Source: an uncultured Collinsella sp.
GTDB lineage: Bacteria > Actinomycetota > Coriobacteriia > Coriobacteriales > Coriobacteriaceae
Length of the DNA: 14,692 bases
Reading direction: 5' to 3'
NCBI GenBank assembly: GCA_902388545.1
Contig: CABMPS010000025.1
Location: 1 to 14,692 of the forward strand
Shown piece by piece: positions 8,163 to 14,682 of this stretch. Within the stretch, counting starts at the first letter, position 1; every line of letters begins with the position of its first letter. The translations under genes were made by a program, and so were the position numbers. Below the pieces are notes generated by a model. It did not search any database, was not told the DNA's origin, and saw only the letters and a list, made by a program, of their open reading frames with translations.

Positions 8163-8606
8163 TTAAGCCTCCAGCTCAATCTTCGTGGGGTTCTGGGCAG
8201 CATGCGGATGCTCGGCACCAGCGTAGACCTTAAGCTTGGTCATCTGGGCACGGCCGAGGGTGGTCTTGGGCAGCATACCGCGAACGGCGCGCTCGATGAC
8301 CTTCTCCGGGTGCTTCTCCATAGCCTGGCGGAGGCTCTCAGCCTTGAGGCCGCCGTTGTAGCCGCTGTGGCGATAATAGGTCTTCGTGTCGGCCTTGTTA
8401 CCGGTAAGCTGGACCTTATCGGCGTTGATGACGACAACGAAGTCGCCGCAGTCGCTGTTGGGCGTGAACTGGGGCTTGTTCTTACCGCGCAGGATCATTG
8501 CGATCTGGGTGGCAAGACGGCCCAGGACAGCACCATCGGCGTCGACGAGAACCCAGTTGCGCTGGACCTCGCCCTGCTTGGCGTAGTGAGTCGATTTCGA
8601 AATCAC
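8163..8606 (-). CDS. rplM: 50S ribosomal protein L13
   Basis: An early-assembling large-subunit protein of 147 residues, the usual length. Recognised by [49 protein letters not shown] (positions ~17-65) and the [11 protein letters not shown] and [13 protein letters not shown] blocks. The start is GTG at 8606: GGAGGAG lies 5-6 bases before it, and the nearby ATG at 8618-8620 is out of frame and meets a stop after five codons. It is the first gene of a two-gene operon with rpsI and has its own promoter and a leader hairpin. Confidence 0.98.
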   Translation of the reverse strand: MISKSTHYAKQGEVQRNWVLVDADGAVLGRLATQIAMILRGKNKPQFTPNSDCGDFVVVINADKVQLTGNKADTKTYYRHSGYNGGLKAESLRQAMEKHPEKVIERAVRGMLPKTTLGRAQMTKLKVYAGAEHPHAAQNPTKIELEA

Positions 8607-8634
8607 TTAGACTCCTCCATGTACAGTACGTGTT

Positions 8635-8666
8635 GTTACAGAGATTCACGGGGCTCTGCAAGTAAC
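8635..8666 (-). promoter_or_regulatory. Leader hairpin of rplM mRNA
   Basis: On the minus strand GTTA, a CTTG bulge and CAGAG pair with CTCTG and TAAC over a 10-base loop. It begins about at the expected transcription start and ends ~29 bases before the GTG of rplM. Ribosomal protein operons are often controlled by binding of one product to such leaders; that L13 binds here is an inference. Confidence 0.45.
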
Positions 8667-8672
8667 CCGTCC

Positions 8673-8700
8673 ATATTACCCCGCTCGCCGTACGAGTCAA
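8673..8700 (-). promoter_or_regulatory. Sigma-70-type promoter of rplM-rpsI
   Basis: On the minus strand a TTGACT -35 box (8695-8700) and a TAATAT -10 box (8673-8678) are 16 bases apart. The predicted start near 8666 gives a leader of about 60 bases. Confidence 0.7.
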
Positions 8701-8763
8701 CAGGTATTTTGGCTCCGACCAGAGTTTCTGCACATGTCATCCACGAGCCGTGACGTTGCAGCG

Positions 8764-9642
8764 CTAGCGCTCAACAAACTCCTGGATCTCCGCGAGTAAA
8801 CGCTTTGCCTCCTGGCGACCCTGAATATACAGATCGAGCAGCTTTGCTGGATCGTGTTCGACATGGCCGACCTCGACCGGCTTTTGCGGAGCGATGACCA
8901 GCGCGCGGCCCTCGCGCTCATACTGCCACAGGTGCATGCGCTGGAGGTTATAGCGGTCGTGGCGCGTCTCGATAGCCTCGAGCAGGTAGGGGTAGTCGGC
9001 ATAGCGGGCGCGCGCGGCAGGCATAAACTCGTAGGGCTTTTTCTCGTACGAGCGGTCCTGCGTGACAATGACAACCGCGCGATCGAAGCCCGCCTCCTCC
9101 AGCACGTGCTCGATGGGGACCGAATCGGCTACGCCGCCGTCGACGTATTTGTGCCCGTCGATCTCGACCGGCGGCGTCACCAGCGGCAACGAGGTCGAGG
9201 CACGCACGGCGTCGAGGTCGAGCACGGCGCTTTTGACCGGCAGGTACGCGGCGGTTCCAAAGAGCATGTCCGTCGCGACGGCGTACATCTCGATAGGGCT
9301 GGCGTCGAACGTCTCGTTATCAAAAGGATCCAGGCGGTCCTGGACGTCGTTGAAGATAAAGTCGTAACCCACGATGGAACCCGTGGACGCAAACGACGCG
9401 GCGCCCATGTAGCGGCTGTCGTTGCAGAAGGTCAAATTGACTCGGTTGGTGCGGCCGATCTGGTGCGACTTGTAGTTGACGCCGTTGAGCGCACCGGCCG
9501 AGACGCCGTACACCGCCGGAATTTCGACACCGGCCTCCATGAGGACGTCGAGCACGCCTGCGGTAAATTGCCCGCGGAAGCTGCCGCCCTCCAAAACGAG
9601 CGCGACCTTGCCGGCATTCTTTGCCTTATCTACTGCAGTCAT
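8764..9642 (-). CDS. Patatin-like phospholipase, YjjU type with DUF6363-like C-terminus
   Basis: A predicted cytoplasmic or membrane-associated lipid acyl hydrolase with a Ser-Asp catalytic dyad. The oxyanion loop is GGSFRG (19-24, Ser replacing the usual third Gly), the nucleophile elbow GVSAG (46-50, S48), and the catalytic aspartate D168 in the DGG motif. The last ~90 residues (YEFMPAARARYADYPYLLEAIETRH, ALVIAPQKPVEVGHVEHDPAKL, LYIQGRQEAKRLL) resemble the C-terminal domain of YjjU-like patatins. The 292-residue length fits a compact member of that group. No signal peptide or membrane segment is seen. ATG at 9642 has AGGAGG closely upstream. It is on its own: the rplM promoter begins ~60 bases after it, with no clear terminator between. 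The substrate is unknown. Confidence 0.92.
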   Translation of the reverse strand: MTAVDKAKNAGKVALVLEGGSFRGQFTAGVLDVLMEAGVEIPAVYGVSAGALNGVNYKSHQIGRTNRVNLTFCNDSRYMGAASFASTGSIVGYDFIFNDVQDRLDPFDNETFDASPIEMYAVATDMLFGTAAYLPVKSAVLDLDAVRASTSLPLVTPPVEIDGHKYVDGGVADSVPIEHVLEEAGFDRAVVIVTQDRSYEKKPYEFMPAARARYADYPYLLEAIETRHDRYNLQRMHLWQYEREGRALVIAPQKPVEVGHVEHDPAKLLDLYIQGRQEAKRLLAEIQEFVER

Positions 9643-9727
9643 ATTGACCTCCTGCGATTGCGTTTTGACTTTCTTCTACCCAGTTTTGGAATGGAGGGCG
9701 CGCAGGTTTTTCGAGGCGGCAGGTGAA

Positions 9728-9962
9728 GCGGAAAGCGCGTCCCAGTTTGAGGCGGGATTCCGGGATGCGCTTTCCGCTTGGACCGCCGTTGGGAAAGCGT
9801 GTCCCGTTCTGAGCGCAGATTCCGGGATGAACTTTCCGCTAGCCATTCATTTGGAAATTGCATCCCATTCCGAATGAGGATTCCGGGATGCGCTTTCCGC
9901 TTGAAACGTCATCCGGAAACCGCATCCCAGTCTGAGTCGGAATTCTGGGATGGATTTTCCGC
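9728..9962. repeat. Four tandem imperfect palindromes, ~62-bp period
   Basis: GGAAA starts at 9730, 9792, 9853 and 9915, and each unit closes with TTTCCGC at 9771, 9833, 9894 and 9956. Each unit is a hairpin: a 14-base arm (GGAAAnnnnnTCCC), an 18-base loop in every copy, and a 14-base arm (GGGATnnnnTTTCC). The outer GGAAA/TTTCC and inner TCCC/GGGA blocks are kept in all four, while the bases between them vary and often mismatch. Unit 1 is nearly perfect (13 pairs plus one wobble). Spacers of ~15 bases differ. Short frames run through the array on both strands but have no start signals and change frame between copies, so I treat it as non-coding. It lies between the patatin start and the ssrA 3' side. 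Confidence 0.9.
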
Positions 9963-10037
9963 CTTGGGCGACGTTGATGCGGGGCATGGCAGGCTGCAGT
10001 CCGATCGGCATCGCATCTGCATAGGGTTGAAGCTTTG

Positions 10038-10169
10038 CGCGGAGAATCCGCGTATTTGCTTCGCAAATACGCACCGGTTTCGGCCGCCTGTCGGCGTCCT
10101 CGCCCGCTCGCTACAAACGCTCCGCGTTTGCTTAACGCTCGCGCCCTGCACAGAGTTCGATTCTCCGCG
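10038..10169. repeat. 132-bp element with terminal inverted repeats copying the tmRNA 3' end
   Basis: The ends CGCGGAGAATC (10038-10048) and GATTCTCCGCG (10159-10169) are an exact 11-bp inverted repeat. Inside are two perfect hairpins: GCGTATTTGC/GCAAATACGC with a TTC loop (10050-10072) and CAAACGC/GCGTTTG with a TCC loop (10114-10130). The right end continues to a 17-base exact inverted copy (10153-10169) of the tmRNA T-arm and acceptor segment at 10236-10252. The left end (GCGCGGAGAATC, 10037-10048) is a 12-base direct copy of 10235-10246. No flanking target duplication is apparent. It could be a small non-autonomous element, an attachment-site relic or a structured RNA. The bases before it, 9963-10036, show nothing clear. 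Confidence 0.6.
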
Positions 10170-10183
10170 GTATCTGTAAGTAA

Positions 10184-10216
10184 TAAAAAAGCAGGTAGAG
10201 ACACTTCTCTACCTGC
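10184..10216 (-). terminator. rho-independent terminator of ssrA
   Basis: On the minus strand GCAGGTAGAGA and TCTCTACCTGC form a perfect 11-bp stem with a 4-base loop, followed by six T. It begins 10 bases after the tmRNA CCA end. Confidence 0.96.
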
Positions 10217-10226
10217 CTGTTACTAA

Positions 10227-10590
10227 TGGTGGAGGCGCGGAGAATCGAACTCCGGTCCACGAAAGCCCCCTGATTGGCATCTCCAAGCTCAGTCGCTGGT
10301 TTAGTCTCGGACGCTTTGCGCGCAGCGACACGCTCGCGGCATCCCAACCGGTTCGGTCTTAGCCCGCGCCATACCGATTACGTGCGCGGGAGCATTCCCC
10401 TAACATGACGTCGCGCCGGTGTCGGGGAAATCACCGGGTTGACGCGCCGCTATAAACTAAGCAGCGAGAGCCATGGGCTCAAAAGAAGAGTTGTTGTCAA
10501 TTCAATTTGACGGTACCCCTGTTTAACGAGGCGAGGAGACCTCGGCTTGCTTCCTCTCTCAGAGCTATCGTGTCGAAACCAGTCGCCCCC
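10227..10590 (-). ncRNA. ssrA: Transfer-messenger RNA (tmRNA)
   Basis: Rescues stalled ribosomes in trans-translation and tags the unfinished protein for proteolysis. The 5' end GGGGGCGACTGGTTTCGACA (from 10590) is the classic tRNA-like start. The 3' end shows the T arm CGGAG-TTCGATT-CTCCG, the acceptor strand CGCCTCC, discriminator A and an encoded CCA (10227-10229). GGGGGCG pairs with CGCCTCC with one wobble. The tag frame on the minus strand (10498-10457) reads DNNSSFEPMALAA and ends at TAG; the ALAA end is the usual ClpXP-type degron. I place the resume codon at GAC, but an upstream ATT cannot be excluded; a TGA lies just before it. The 364-base length is typical for the one-piece form. 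Two hairpins lie in the precursor region upstream, and a perfect terminator follows. Confidence 0.97.
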
Positions 10591-10613
10591 GAATATTGGG
10601 AAAGTCTGGATGG

Positions 10614-10680
10614 TATCGGGTCTGCAAACACCCGATAACCGTCGACTTTTCAAGGAACATGCGGGGCGAGCCCCGCTTGT
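10614..10680 (-). promoter_or_regulatory. Two hairpins upstream of ssrA, probable precursor leader
   Basis: TATCGGGT (10614-10621) pairs with ACCCGATA (10630-10637). ACATGCGGGG (10657-10666) pairs with CCCCGCTTGT (10671-10680) with one mismatch. A possible minus-strand -10 box TAAGAT is at 10689-10694, without a convincing -35. If transcription starts there, both hairpins lie in the 5' extension normally removed by RNase P. No T tracts follow on either strand. Confidence 0.35.
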
Positions 10681-10829
10681 GGAGTGTTATCTTACCACGT
10701 TCTGAAAGCGGACAGCTGTTCTGTGCACGAGCTGTGAAGACCCCAATGTGCGCTGTACTTCGCACTTTTGCTACCGATCGCGTCACGTATATTTTCGCCA
10801 AGCAAATTTGACCCGTCGAAAGGACCGTT

Positions 10830-11267
10830 ATGGATACCAAGCAACAACTCGTCAATGCCCTCGCAGGCCTGGGCTCAACCATTACCGAAGCTATGGATGT
10901 CATCGAAGGCTTTGTCCCCTGTGGACATCCCGCCCTCACGGTTTCGAACGCCCTTGTTGCGCTGGACGCTGACGATGATGCAGCTCTCGCCCAGCAGCTT
11001 GAGACCGTCGAGGGCTTTATCGACCACGTGAGTGAGAACCGCGGCGTGGCCGCCTACCACGGCATCGAGGTCGAGCTCGCGGGTCCCAAGGCCGATCTGC
11101 TCGCAGCAATCCGCGAGGTAGGCGCCCTTATGCAGACCGCAGGCGTCAAGAACACCCAGGTCAACGAGTGGGTCTACCGCAGTCTGGCAGCACTCGACAG
11201 CTCCGACGAAAAGGCAGCCGAAAAGCTCGCAGAAAGTCCCGCATTAAGGCCGAGCTTTTGTAAATAG
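10830..11267 (+). CDS. Uncharacterised 145-residue helical protein
   Basis: I do not recognise this protein. It is acidic, Ala- and Leu-rich and predicted mostly helical, with no signal peptide or membrane segment. Notable parts are MDTKQQLVNALAGLGSTITEAMDVIEGFVPCGHPALTVSNALVALD near the start, DHVSENRGVAAYHGIEVELAG in the middle, and a lysine-rich, less regular tail. The CGHP at ~30-33 is the only Cys/His cluster and is too small to call a metal site. ATG at 10830 is supported by GAAAGGA at about 5-base spacing. A TATATT at 10788-10793 could be its -10 box, but the -35 is poor. It diverges from ssrA and converges on a toxin gene across a hairpin. Codon use looks native, so it is probably expressed. 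Confidence 0.8.
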   Translation: MDTKQQLVNALAGLGSTITEAMDVIEGFVPCGHPALTVSNALVALDADDDAALAQQLETVEGFIDHVSENRGVAAYHGIEVELAGPKADLLAAIREVGALMQTAGVKNTQVNEWVYRSLAALDSSDEKAAEKLAESPALRPSFCK

Positions 11268-11272
11268 CAGAC

Positions 11273-11309
11273 GCGGGCCCCTTGGCGCATCGTCGTCCAA
11301 GAGGCCCGC
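11273..11309. terminator. Hairpin between convergent genes, possible bidirectional terminator
   Basis: GCGGGCCCCTTGG (11273-11285) pairs with CCAAGAGGCCCGC (11297-11309) with a single C-A mismatch and an 11-base loop. It lies 6 bases after one stop codon and 13 bases beyond the convergent toxin stop. Neither strand has a T tract after the stem, so termination may be weak. Confidence 0.5.
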
Positions 11310-11321
11310 AAACAGTTTGCG

Positions 11322-11837
11322 TCAACCGATAGCCGCGCGGCCACGTTCGGCCAAAGCCAGGATCGGCATCATTTGGCGCGGGGTCTTTGCTGCAAGATCG
11401 GCATGTTCGAGCAGCTTGCGATCGTTAGTCACCAAGTAATCGACCTGTGCGCGCTTGCACGCGGCGAGCACCAAGTTGTCCTCGTAATCGCGATGGAGCG
11501 ATAAGTATTTGTCGGCCAACCAAAGGTCCGACGAATCTGCACCCACGGCCGTGGCGTTTTCGGTCATGTTCCGAACAAACGCCAACGCCGCATCGCCAAT
11601 TACACGGGCAGATGCCTCGTCAAGCGCTCCCCCGCTGGCAAGAACGCTGCGCTTCAGTTCGTGCTGTACAACATACAGTACGTCCTTGGCGATATGCACC
11701 GGAAAGAACAGCAATGCCCCCGCCTCCGTCGGCTGCCCAATAAACGCGCGTGCGGCAAGCGACTCGGCATGGTCGGCGCAAAACGAATCGACCCAAACGT
11801 TGGCATCCACCATGATCTTAAGAGGGGCTCCGCTCAC
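11322..11837 (-). CDS. PIN-domain toxin (VapC-like ribonuclease)
   Basis: A 171-residue PIN-fold protein, the probable endoribonuclease toxin of a type II pair. The first acidic residue is D11 in IMVDANVWVDSF. The second cluster is YEDNLVLAACKRAQVDYLVTNDRKLL, with D120 and D139 at the usual metal-binding places. Family knowledge puts a Mg2+-dependent RNase active site there. The start is GTG at 11837, overlapping the antitoxin stop as GTGA, with AAGGGGA upstream. The longer open frame to ~12038 overlaps the antitoxin and is rejected, and the ATG at 11813 has no good ribosome binding site. At 171 residues it is longer than the ~130 of a typical VapC. The RNA target is unknown. Confidence 0.87.
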   Translation of the reverse strand: MSGAPLKIMVDANVWVDSFCADHAESLAARAFIGQPTEAGALLFFPVHIAKDVLYVVQHELKRSVLASGGALDEASARVIGDAALAFVRNMTENATAVGADSSDLWLADKYLSLHRDYEDNLVLAACKRAQVDYLVTNDRKLLEHADLAAKTPRQMMPILALAERGRAAIG

Positions 11838-12187
11838 AGGATCATCCCCTTTTGGCGATAGCGATCGTCCATGGCCTCGGAATAGATTGTGTCCCAATCG
11901 CGATCGTCGGATACGGGCGACGTAGCGATGCCCAGGTCCGCGTAAAGCTGATCCGCCGCCGCCCATGATGCGGCGAACGGAGTATCGGGCGCGACGGTCT
12001 GCTGCCGGTCGTCGACGGCCGCAAGCACTTCCTCGCACTGCCCGCCACCCTGCGCGACCTTGGCCACCACCTTTTTGATGAGCTCGGGCAGTGACCCGCC
12101 CGAAAGCCGCAACGCTTCCTCCGCATGGTCCTTGACCTGGCGATCCACGCGAACGTTCACCTGCGCCATGCCGCTAACAGCACCCAT
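11834..12187 (-). CDS. RelB/DinJ-like ribbon-helix-helix antitoxin
   Basis: A 117-residue probable antitoxin. Residues ~7-40 (MAQVNVRVDRQVKDHAEEALRLSGGSLPELIKKVVAKVA) have the strand-helix-helix shape of RelB/DinJ-type DNA-binding domains. The acidic C-terminal half (SDDRDWDTIYSEAMDDRYRQKG) would wrap the toxin. ATG at 12187 was chosen because AGGGAG lies upstream at ~10 bases; the next ATG, six codons in, has no site. Its promoter overlaps an inverted-repeat operator, which fits autorepression. A RelB-like antitoxin with a PIN toxin rather than a RelE/YafQ toxin is a mixed pairing. It is first in the operon and shares 4 bases with the toxin gene. Confidence 0.85.
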   Translation of the reverse strand: MGAVSGMAQVNVRVDRQVKDHAEEALRLSGGSLPELIKKVVAKVAQGGGQCEEVLAAVDDRQQTVAPDTPFAASWAAADQLYADLGIATSPVSDDRDWDTIYSEAMDDRYRQKGMIL

Positions 12188-12207
12188 GTCGATCTCGCTC
12201 CCTTCAA

Positions 12208-12256
12208 TTGCTAGACTTGCTAGCAACACTATATAGAGAAGCTAGCAAATGTTCAA
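12208..12256 (-). promoter_or_regulatory. Promoter and operator of the toxin-antitoxin pair
   Basis: On the minus strand a TTGAAC -35 (12251-12256) and a TATAGT -10 (12228-12233) are 17 bases apart. The -10 lies between perfect 8-bp inverted repeats TTGCTAGC (12217-12224) and GCTAGCAA (12241-12248). A third half-site TTGCTAG (12208-12214) follows 2 bases away. Binding of antitoxin would cover the promoter. Confidence 0.8.
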
Positions 12257-12259
12257 ACG

Positions 12260-12306
12260 CAAAAGGCCTGCGCCCGGACGACACCGATGCCGTCTGGGCG
12301 CAGGCC
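12260..12306 (-). terminator. rho-independent terminator of the ATPase operon
   Basis: On the minus strand GGCCTGCGCCC and GGGCGCAGGCC form a perfect 11-bp stem, extended by GACG/CGTC after one mismatch, followed by TTTT. It ends 4 bases before the -35 box of the toxin-antitoxin promoter. Confidence 0.92.
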
Positions 12307-12330
12307 AGATAACGTGGGCAAACACGTCTG

Positions 12331-14406
12331 CTAACGCAGGTACGCTTTTGAGTTGCCCAAGCTGTAGGCGATTGTCGAGCCGTTGTGCAGCAGTGACGAC
12401 GTCTGCGGAGTGATCATGCCGGTAATGCCCAGCGCCAACAGCGCCGAGTTGGTGAGCATCACCTTGGAATACGAACTCGTCAGACGGTCGATAAGCCCCT
12501 GGCTCATGCGGCGCAGGCGCACGATTGCGGCCAGATCTGTATCGGTCAGGATGATATCGGCGACCTCCTTGGCGATGTCGCTTCCACCGCCCATGGCCAG
12601 ACCCACATCGGCCAGGCCCAGCGCCGGTGAGTCGTTGACGCCGTCGCCCACCATGGCAACGTGGCGCCCCTCGCGCTTAATCCGTTCCACATAGGCGTAC
12701 TTGTCCTCGGGCAGCAGCTCGGCCTTAAACTCATCGACACCTGCTTCGCGAGCAATGCGCTCGGCCGTGCGTTCCGAGTCGCCCGTGAGCATGACCACGT
12801 GCTTAACGCCCAACGCGTGCAGGTCGGCGATGGCCTCGCGGACCCCGGACTTGAGCGGGTCCTCGATACCGAGCACGCCCACAACGGTGCCGTCGACCGC
12901 CAGATACAGCGGCGACAGGCCCTGCATCTGGGACTCAATGCGCTCCTTAATGTCGGAATCGAGCTGCGCACCCTCGTCCTCAAATACAAAGTGCGCGGAA
13001 CCGATGATGGCGCGACGCCCTTCGATGGACGAAGCGATGCCGTGCGCCACGATGTACTCGACGGCGGCATGGCGCTCGCGGTGCTCGAGCCCGCGCTCGC
13101 GTGCCGCATTGACCACGGCGCGTGCCACCGGATGCGGGAAATGCTCCTCCAAGCAAGCGGAAAGGCGCAGGATCTCGTCCTCGCTCCAGCCATCGGTCGT
13201 GAGCACGCAAGCTAGACGCGGCTGTGCCTCGGTGAGCGTGCCGGTCTTATCAAACACAATGGTGTCGGCCTTGGCAAACGACTCAAAGTACTTTGCGCCC
13301 TTGACCATGACGCCCATCTTGGCAGCATCGCTCATGGCGGTCATGACGGCGACGGAACCCGTGAGCTTGAGCGCGCACGAGTAGTCGACCATCAGCGCCG
13401 CCGAGGTCTTAATGAGGCTACGCGTGGTGAGCGCGACCAGACCCGCGAGCAGGAAGTTCCACGGGACGATCTTGTTGGCGAGGTCCTCCATATGCGACTG
13501 GCCCTCGGACTTGAGCGAGTCGGCCGTCTGCACGAGCGAGACGATCGAGCGCAGCTTGGTCTGCGCCGTGTTGGCGCGCACGCGTACCAAGATGCCGCCG
13601 TCTTCCACGACGGTGCCGGCGAATACGTCGTCGCCCACGCTGCGCTCGACGGCAAGCGGCTCGCCGGTCAGGGTCGCCTGGTTGACCATGGCGCTCCCCT
13701 GCTCGACAACACCGTCGATGCAGATGGACATGCCGGTGCGCACGGCGACCAGATCGCCAGGCTCAAGCTCGGTCGCGGCAACGCTTACCTCGGTGTCGCC
13801 GACGACCTTTTGCGCCTTGTCGGGCACATCGAGCAGCGAGTTGATGAGCTCGTTTTCGCTCATGGCGCGGGTGTAGTCCTCGAGCAGCTCGCCCACGTTG
13901 AGCAGGAACATCGTCTGGCCCGCGGTGTCGACATCACGTTTGACGAACGAAATGCCGATGGCCGAAGCGTCGAGCACGGGAACGGTCAGGCGCGGCTGCG
14001 CGAGCTCGTGGAGGGCGGCACGCAAAAAGGCCATGTAACCGACCACGACAAACACCGCACGCAGAGGCGTCGGCAAGAACCAGCGGCGCGCGTAATGGGC
14101 ACCGACGAGTGTCGCCAGGTCCATAACGAGTTTGTGCTTGCGCGGCTCAAGCTGCATCACGTAACCCGTCTTTGCGTCGGCAATGGCCTGAGCGTCGAGC
14201 GCACCGACGGCGGCCAGCACGGCATCGCGACACGGCTCATCATATTCGAGCGCTAACTGGCCAATACGGCCATAGACGCGCACCTTGCGCACGCCGTCGA
14301 TGTCACCGCTGAGTTTAAGAAGCGCATCGAGATCGCTCTCTGGCACAGGACCCGCCAACTGGAGGCGGGTCCTGCCGGGGATCTCGCTGATAATCGAGAA
14401 TCTCAT
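12331..14406 (-). CDS. Heavy-metal-type (P1B-like) P-type ATPase
   Basis: A 691-residue ATP-driven cation pump. The N-terminal ~75 residues resemble a heavy-metal-associated fold but lack the CxxC metal site. Membrane segments follow (~98-130 region, ~325-350, and the last ~60 residues). The actuator loop is TLTGEP (~245-250), the phosphorylated aspartate D386 in DKTGTLT, the HP motif of P1B pumps EEHFPHPVARAV, and the hinge GDGVND at ~586. The metal-selecting membrane motif, usually CPC, SPC or TPC, is SCALK with C344 here. The end (HNGSTIAYSLGNSKAYLR) is typical of this pump group. ATG at 14406 has only a weak ribosome binding site and lies 18 bases after a DUF6110-like gene, so translation may be coupled. 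The ion carried cannot be assigned. Confidence 0.93.
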   Translation of the reverse strand: MRFSIISEIPGRTRLQLAGPVPESDLDALLKLSGDIDGVRKVRVYGRIGQLALEYDEPCRDAVLAAVGALDAQAIADAKTGYVMQLEPRKHKLVMDLATLVGAHYARRWFLPTPLRAVFVVVGYMAFLRAALHELAQPRLTVPVLDASAIGISFVKRDVDTAGQTMFLLNVGELLEDYTRAMSENELINSLLDVPDKAQKVVGDTEVSVAATELEPGDLVAVRTGMSICIDGVVEQGSAMVNQATLTGEPLAVERSVGDDVFAGTVVEDGGILVRVRANTAQTKLRSIVSLVQTADSLKSEGQSHMEDLANKIVPWNFLLAGLVALTTRSLIKTSAALMVDYSCALKLTGSVAVMTAMSDAAKMGVMVKGAKYFESFAKADTIVFDKTGTLTEAQPRLACVLTTDGWSEDEILRLSACLEEHFPHPVARAVVNAARERGLEHRERHAAVEYIVAHGIASSIEGRRAIIGSAHFVFEDEGAQLDSDIKERIESQMQGLSPLYLAVDGTVVGVLGIEDPLKSGVREAIADLHALGVKHVVMLTGDSERTAERIAREAGVDEFKAELLPEDKYAYVERIKREGRHVAMVGDGVNDSPALGLADVGLAMGGGSDIAKEVADIILTDTDLAAIVRLRRMSQGLIDRLTSSYSKVMLTNSALLALGITGMITPQTSSLLHNGSTIAYSLGNSKAYLR

Positions 14407-14424
14407 AGTTTGTGCCTGGGAGCG

Positions 14425-14682
14425 TTACTCGGCTGCCTCGTCAGCAGCGGCCTCGCTCTGGGTGATGTAAGCAGCCTCGGCAACCATGTCGTCGACATTA
14501 GCCTTGGCCTGCTCGACCATGTCCTGGTAGCCGTTCTTGATGCGCATGCCGCACGCGATACCCTGCACGCAGGCATTCTTTACCGGAGCGCTGGTGAGCA
14601 GCTTGATGCCGGCCGTACCGAGCAGAAAACCGCCACCGACAAGCAGGGTGTTAAACGTCGCACGCAACTTACGACAGATCAT
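14425..14682 (-). CDS. Small DUF6110-like membrane protein
   Basis: An 85-residue protein with one membrane segment (about residues 12-31, TLLVGGGFLLGTAGIKLLTS) and an acidic Ala-rich tail. The pattern GGFLLGTAGIKLLTS followed by a short cytoplasmic helix resembles DUF6110 proteins, which I recall as neighbours of this pump type; their function is not known. It is read with the P-type ATPase 18 bases downstream, which suggests a role in the same transport unit. The ATG at 14682 is only 10 bases from the window edge. The frame stays open to the edge, so the true start could lie further upstream, although GGA at ~7-base spacing makes this ATG plausible. Confidence 0.7.
   Translation of the reverse strand: MICRKLRATFNTLLVGGGFLLGTAGIKLLTSAPVKNACVQGIACGMRIKNGYQDMVEQAKANVDDMVAEAAYITQSEAAADEAAE

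Noticed and set aside
8604..8620. ATG start for rplM at 8618-8620
   Set aside because: It is out of frame with L13 and meets TGA after five codons; its bases include the ribosome binding site for the GTG start.
8854..9726. Long plus-strand open frame opposite the patatin gene
   Set aside because: The minus strand has intact patatin motifs and a strong ribosome binding site; the plus frame has neither.
9728..9962. CRISPR array
   Set aside because: Units are imperfect palindromes of ~46-50 bases with diverged arms and ~15-base spacers; repeats are not near-identical and no cas gene is present.
9639..10227. Several short open frames on both strands through the palindrome region
   Set aside because: They arise from the repeats, switch frame between copies, and lack ribosome binding sites.
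10657..10680. Rho-independent terminator upstream of ssrA
   Set aside because: The stem is strong but neither strand has a following T tract and there is no gene for it to end.
11838..12038. N-terminal extension of the PIN toxin
   Set aside because: The extended frame overlaps the antitoxin gene in another frame and is Arg/Gly-rich; the GTG at 11837 has a ribosome binding site and a normal GTGA overlap.
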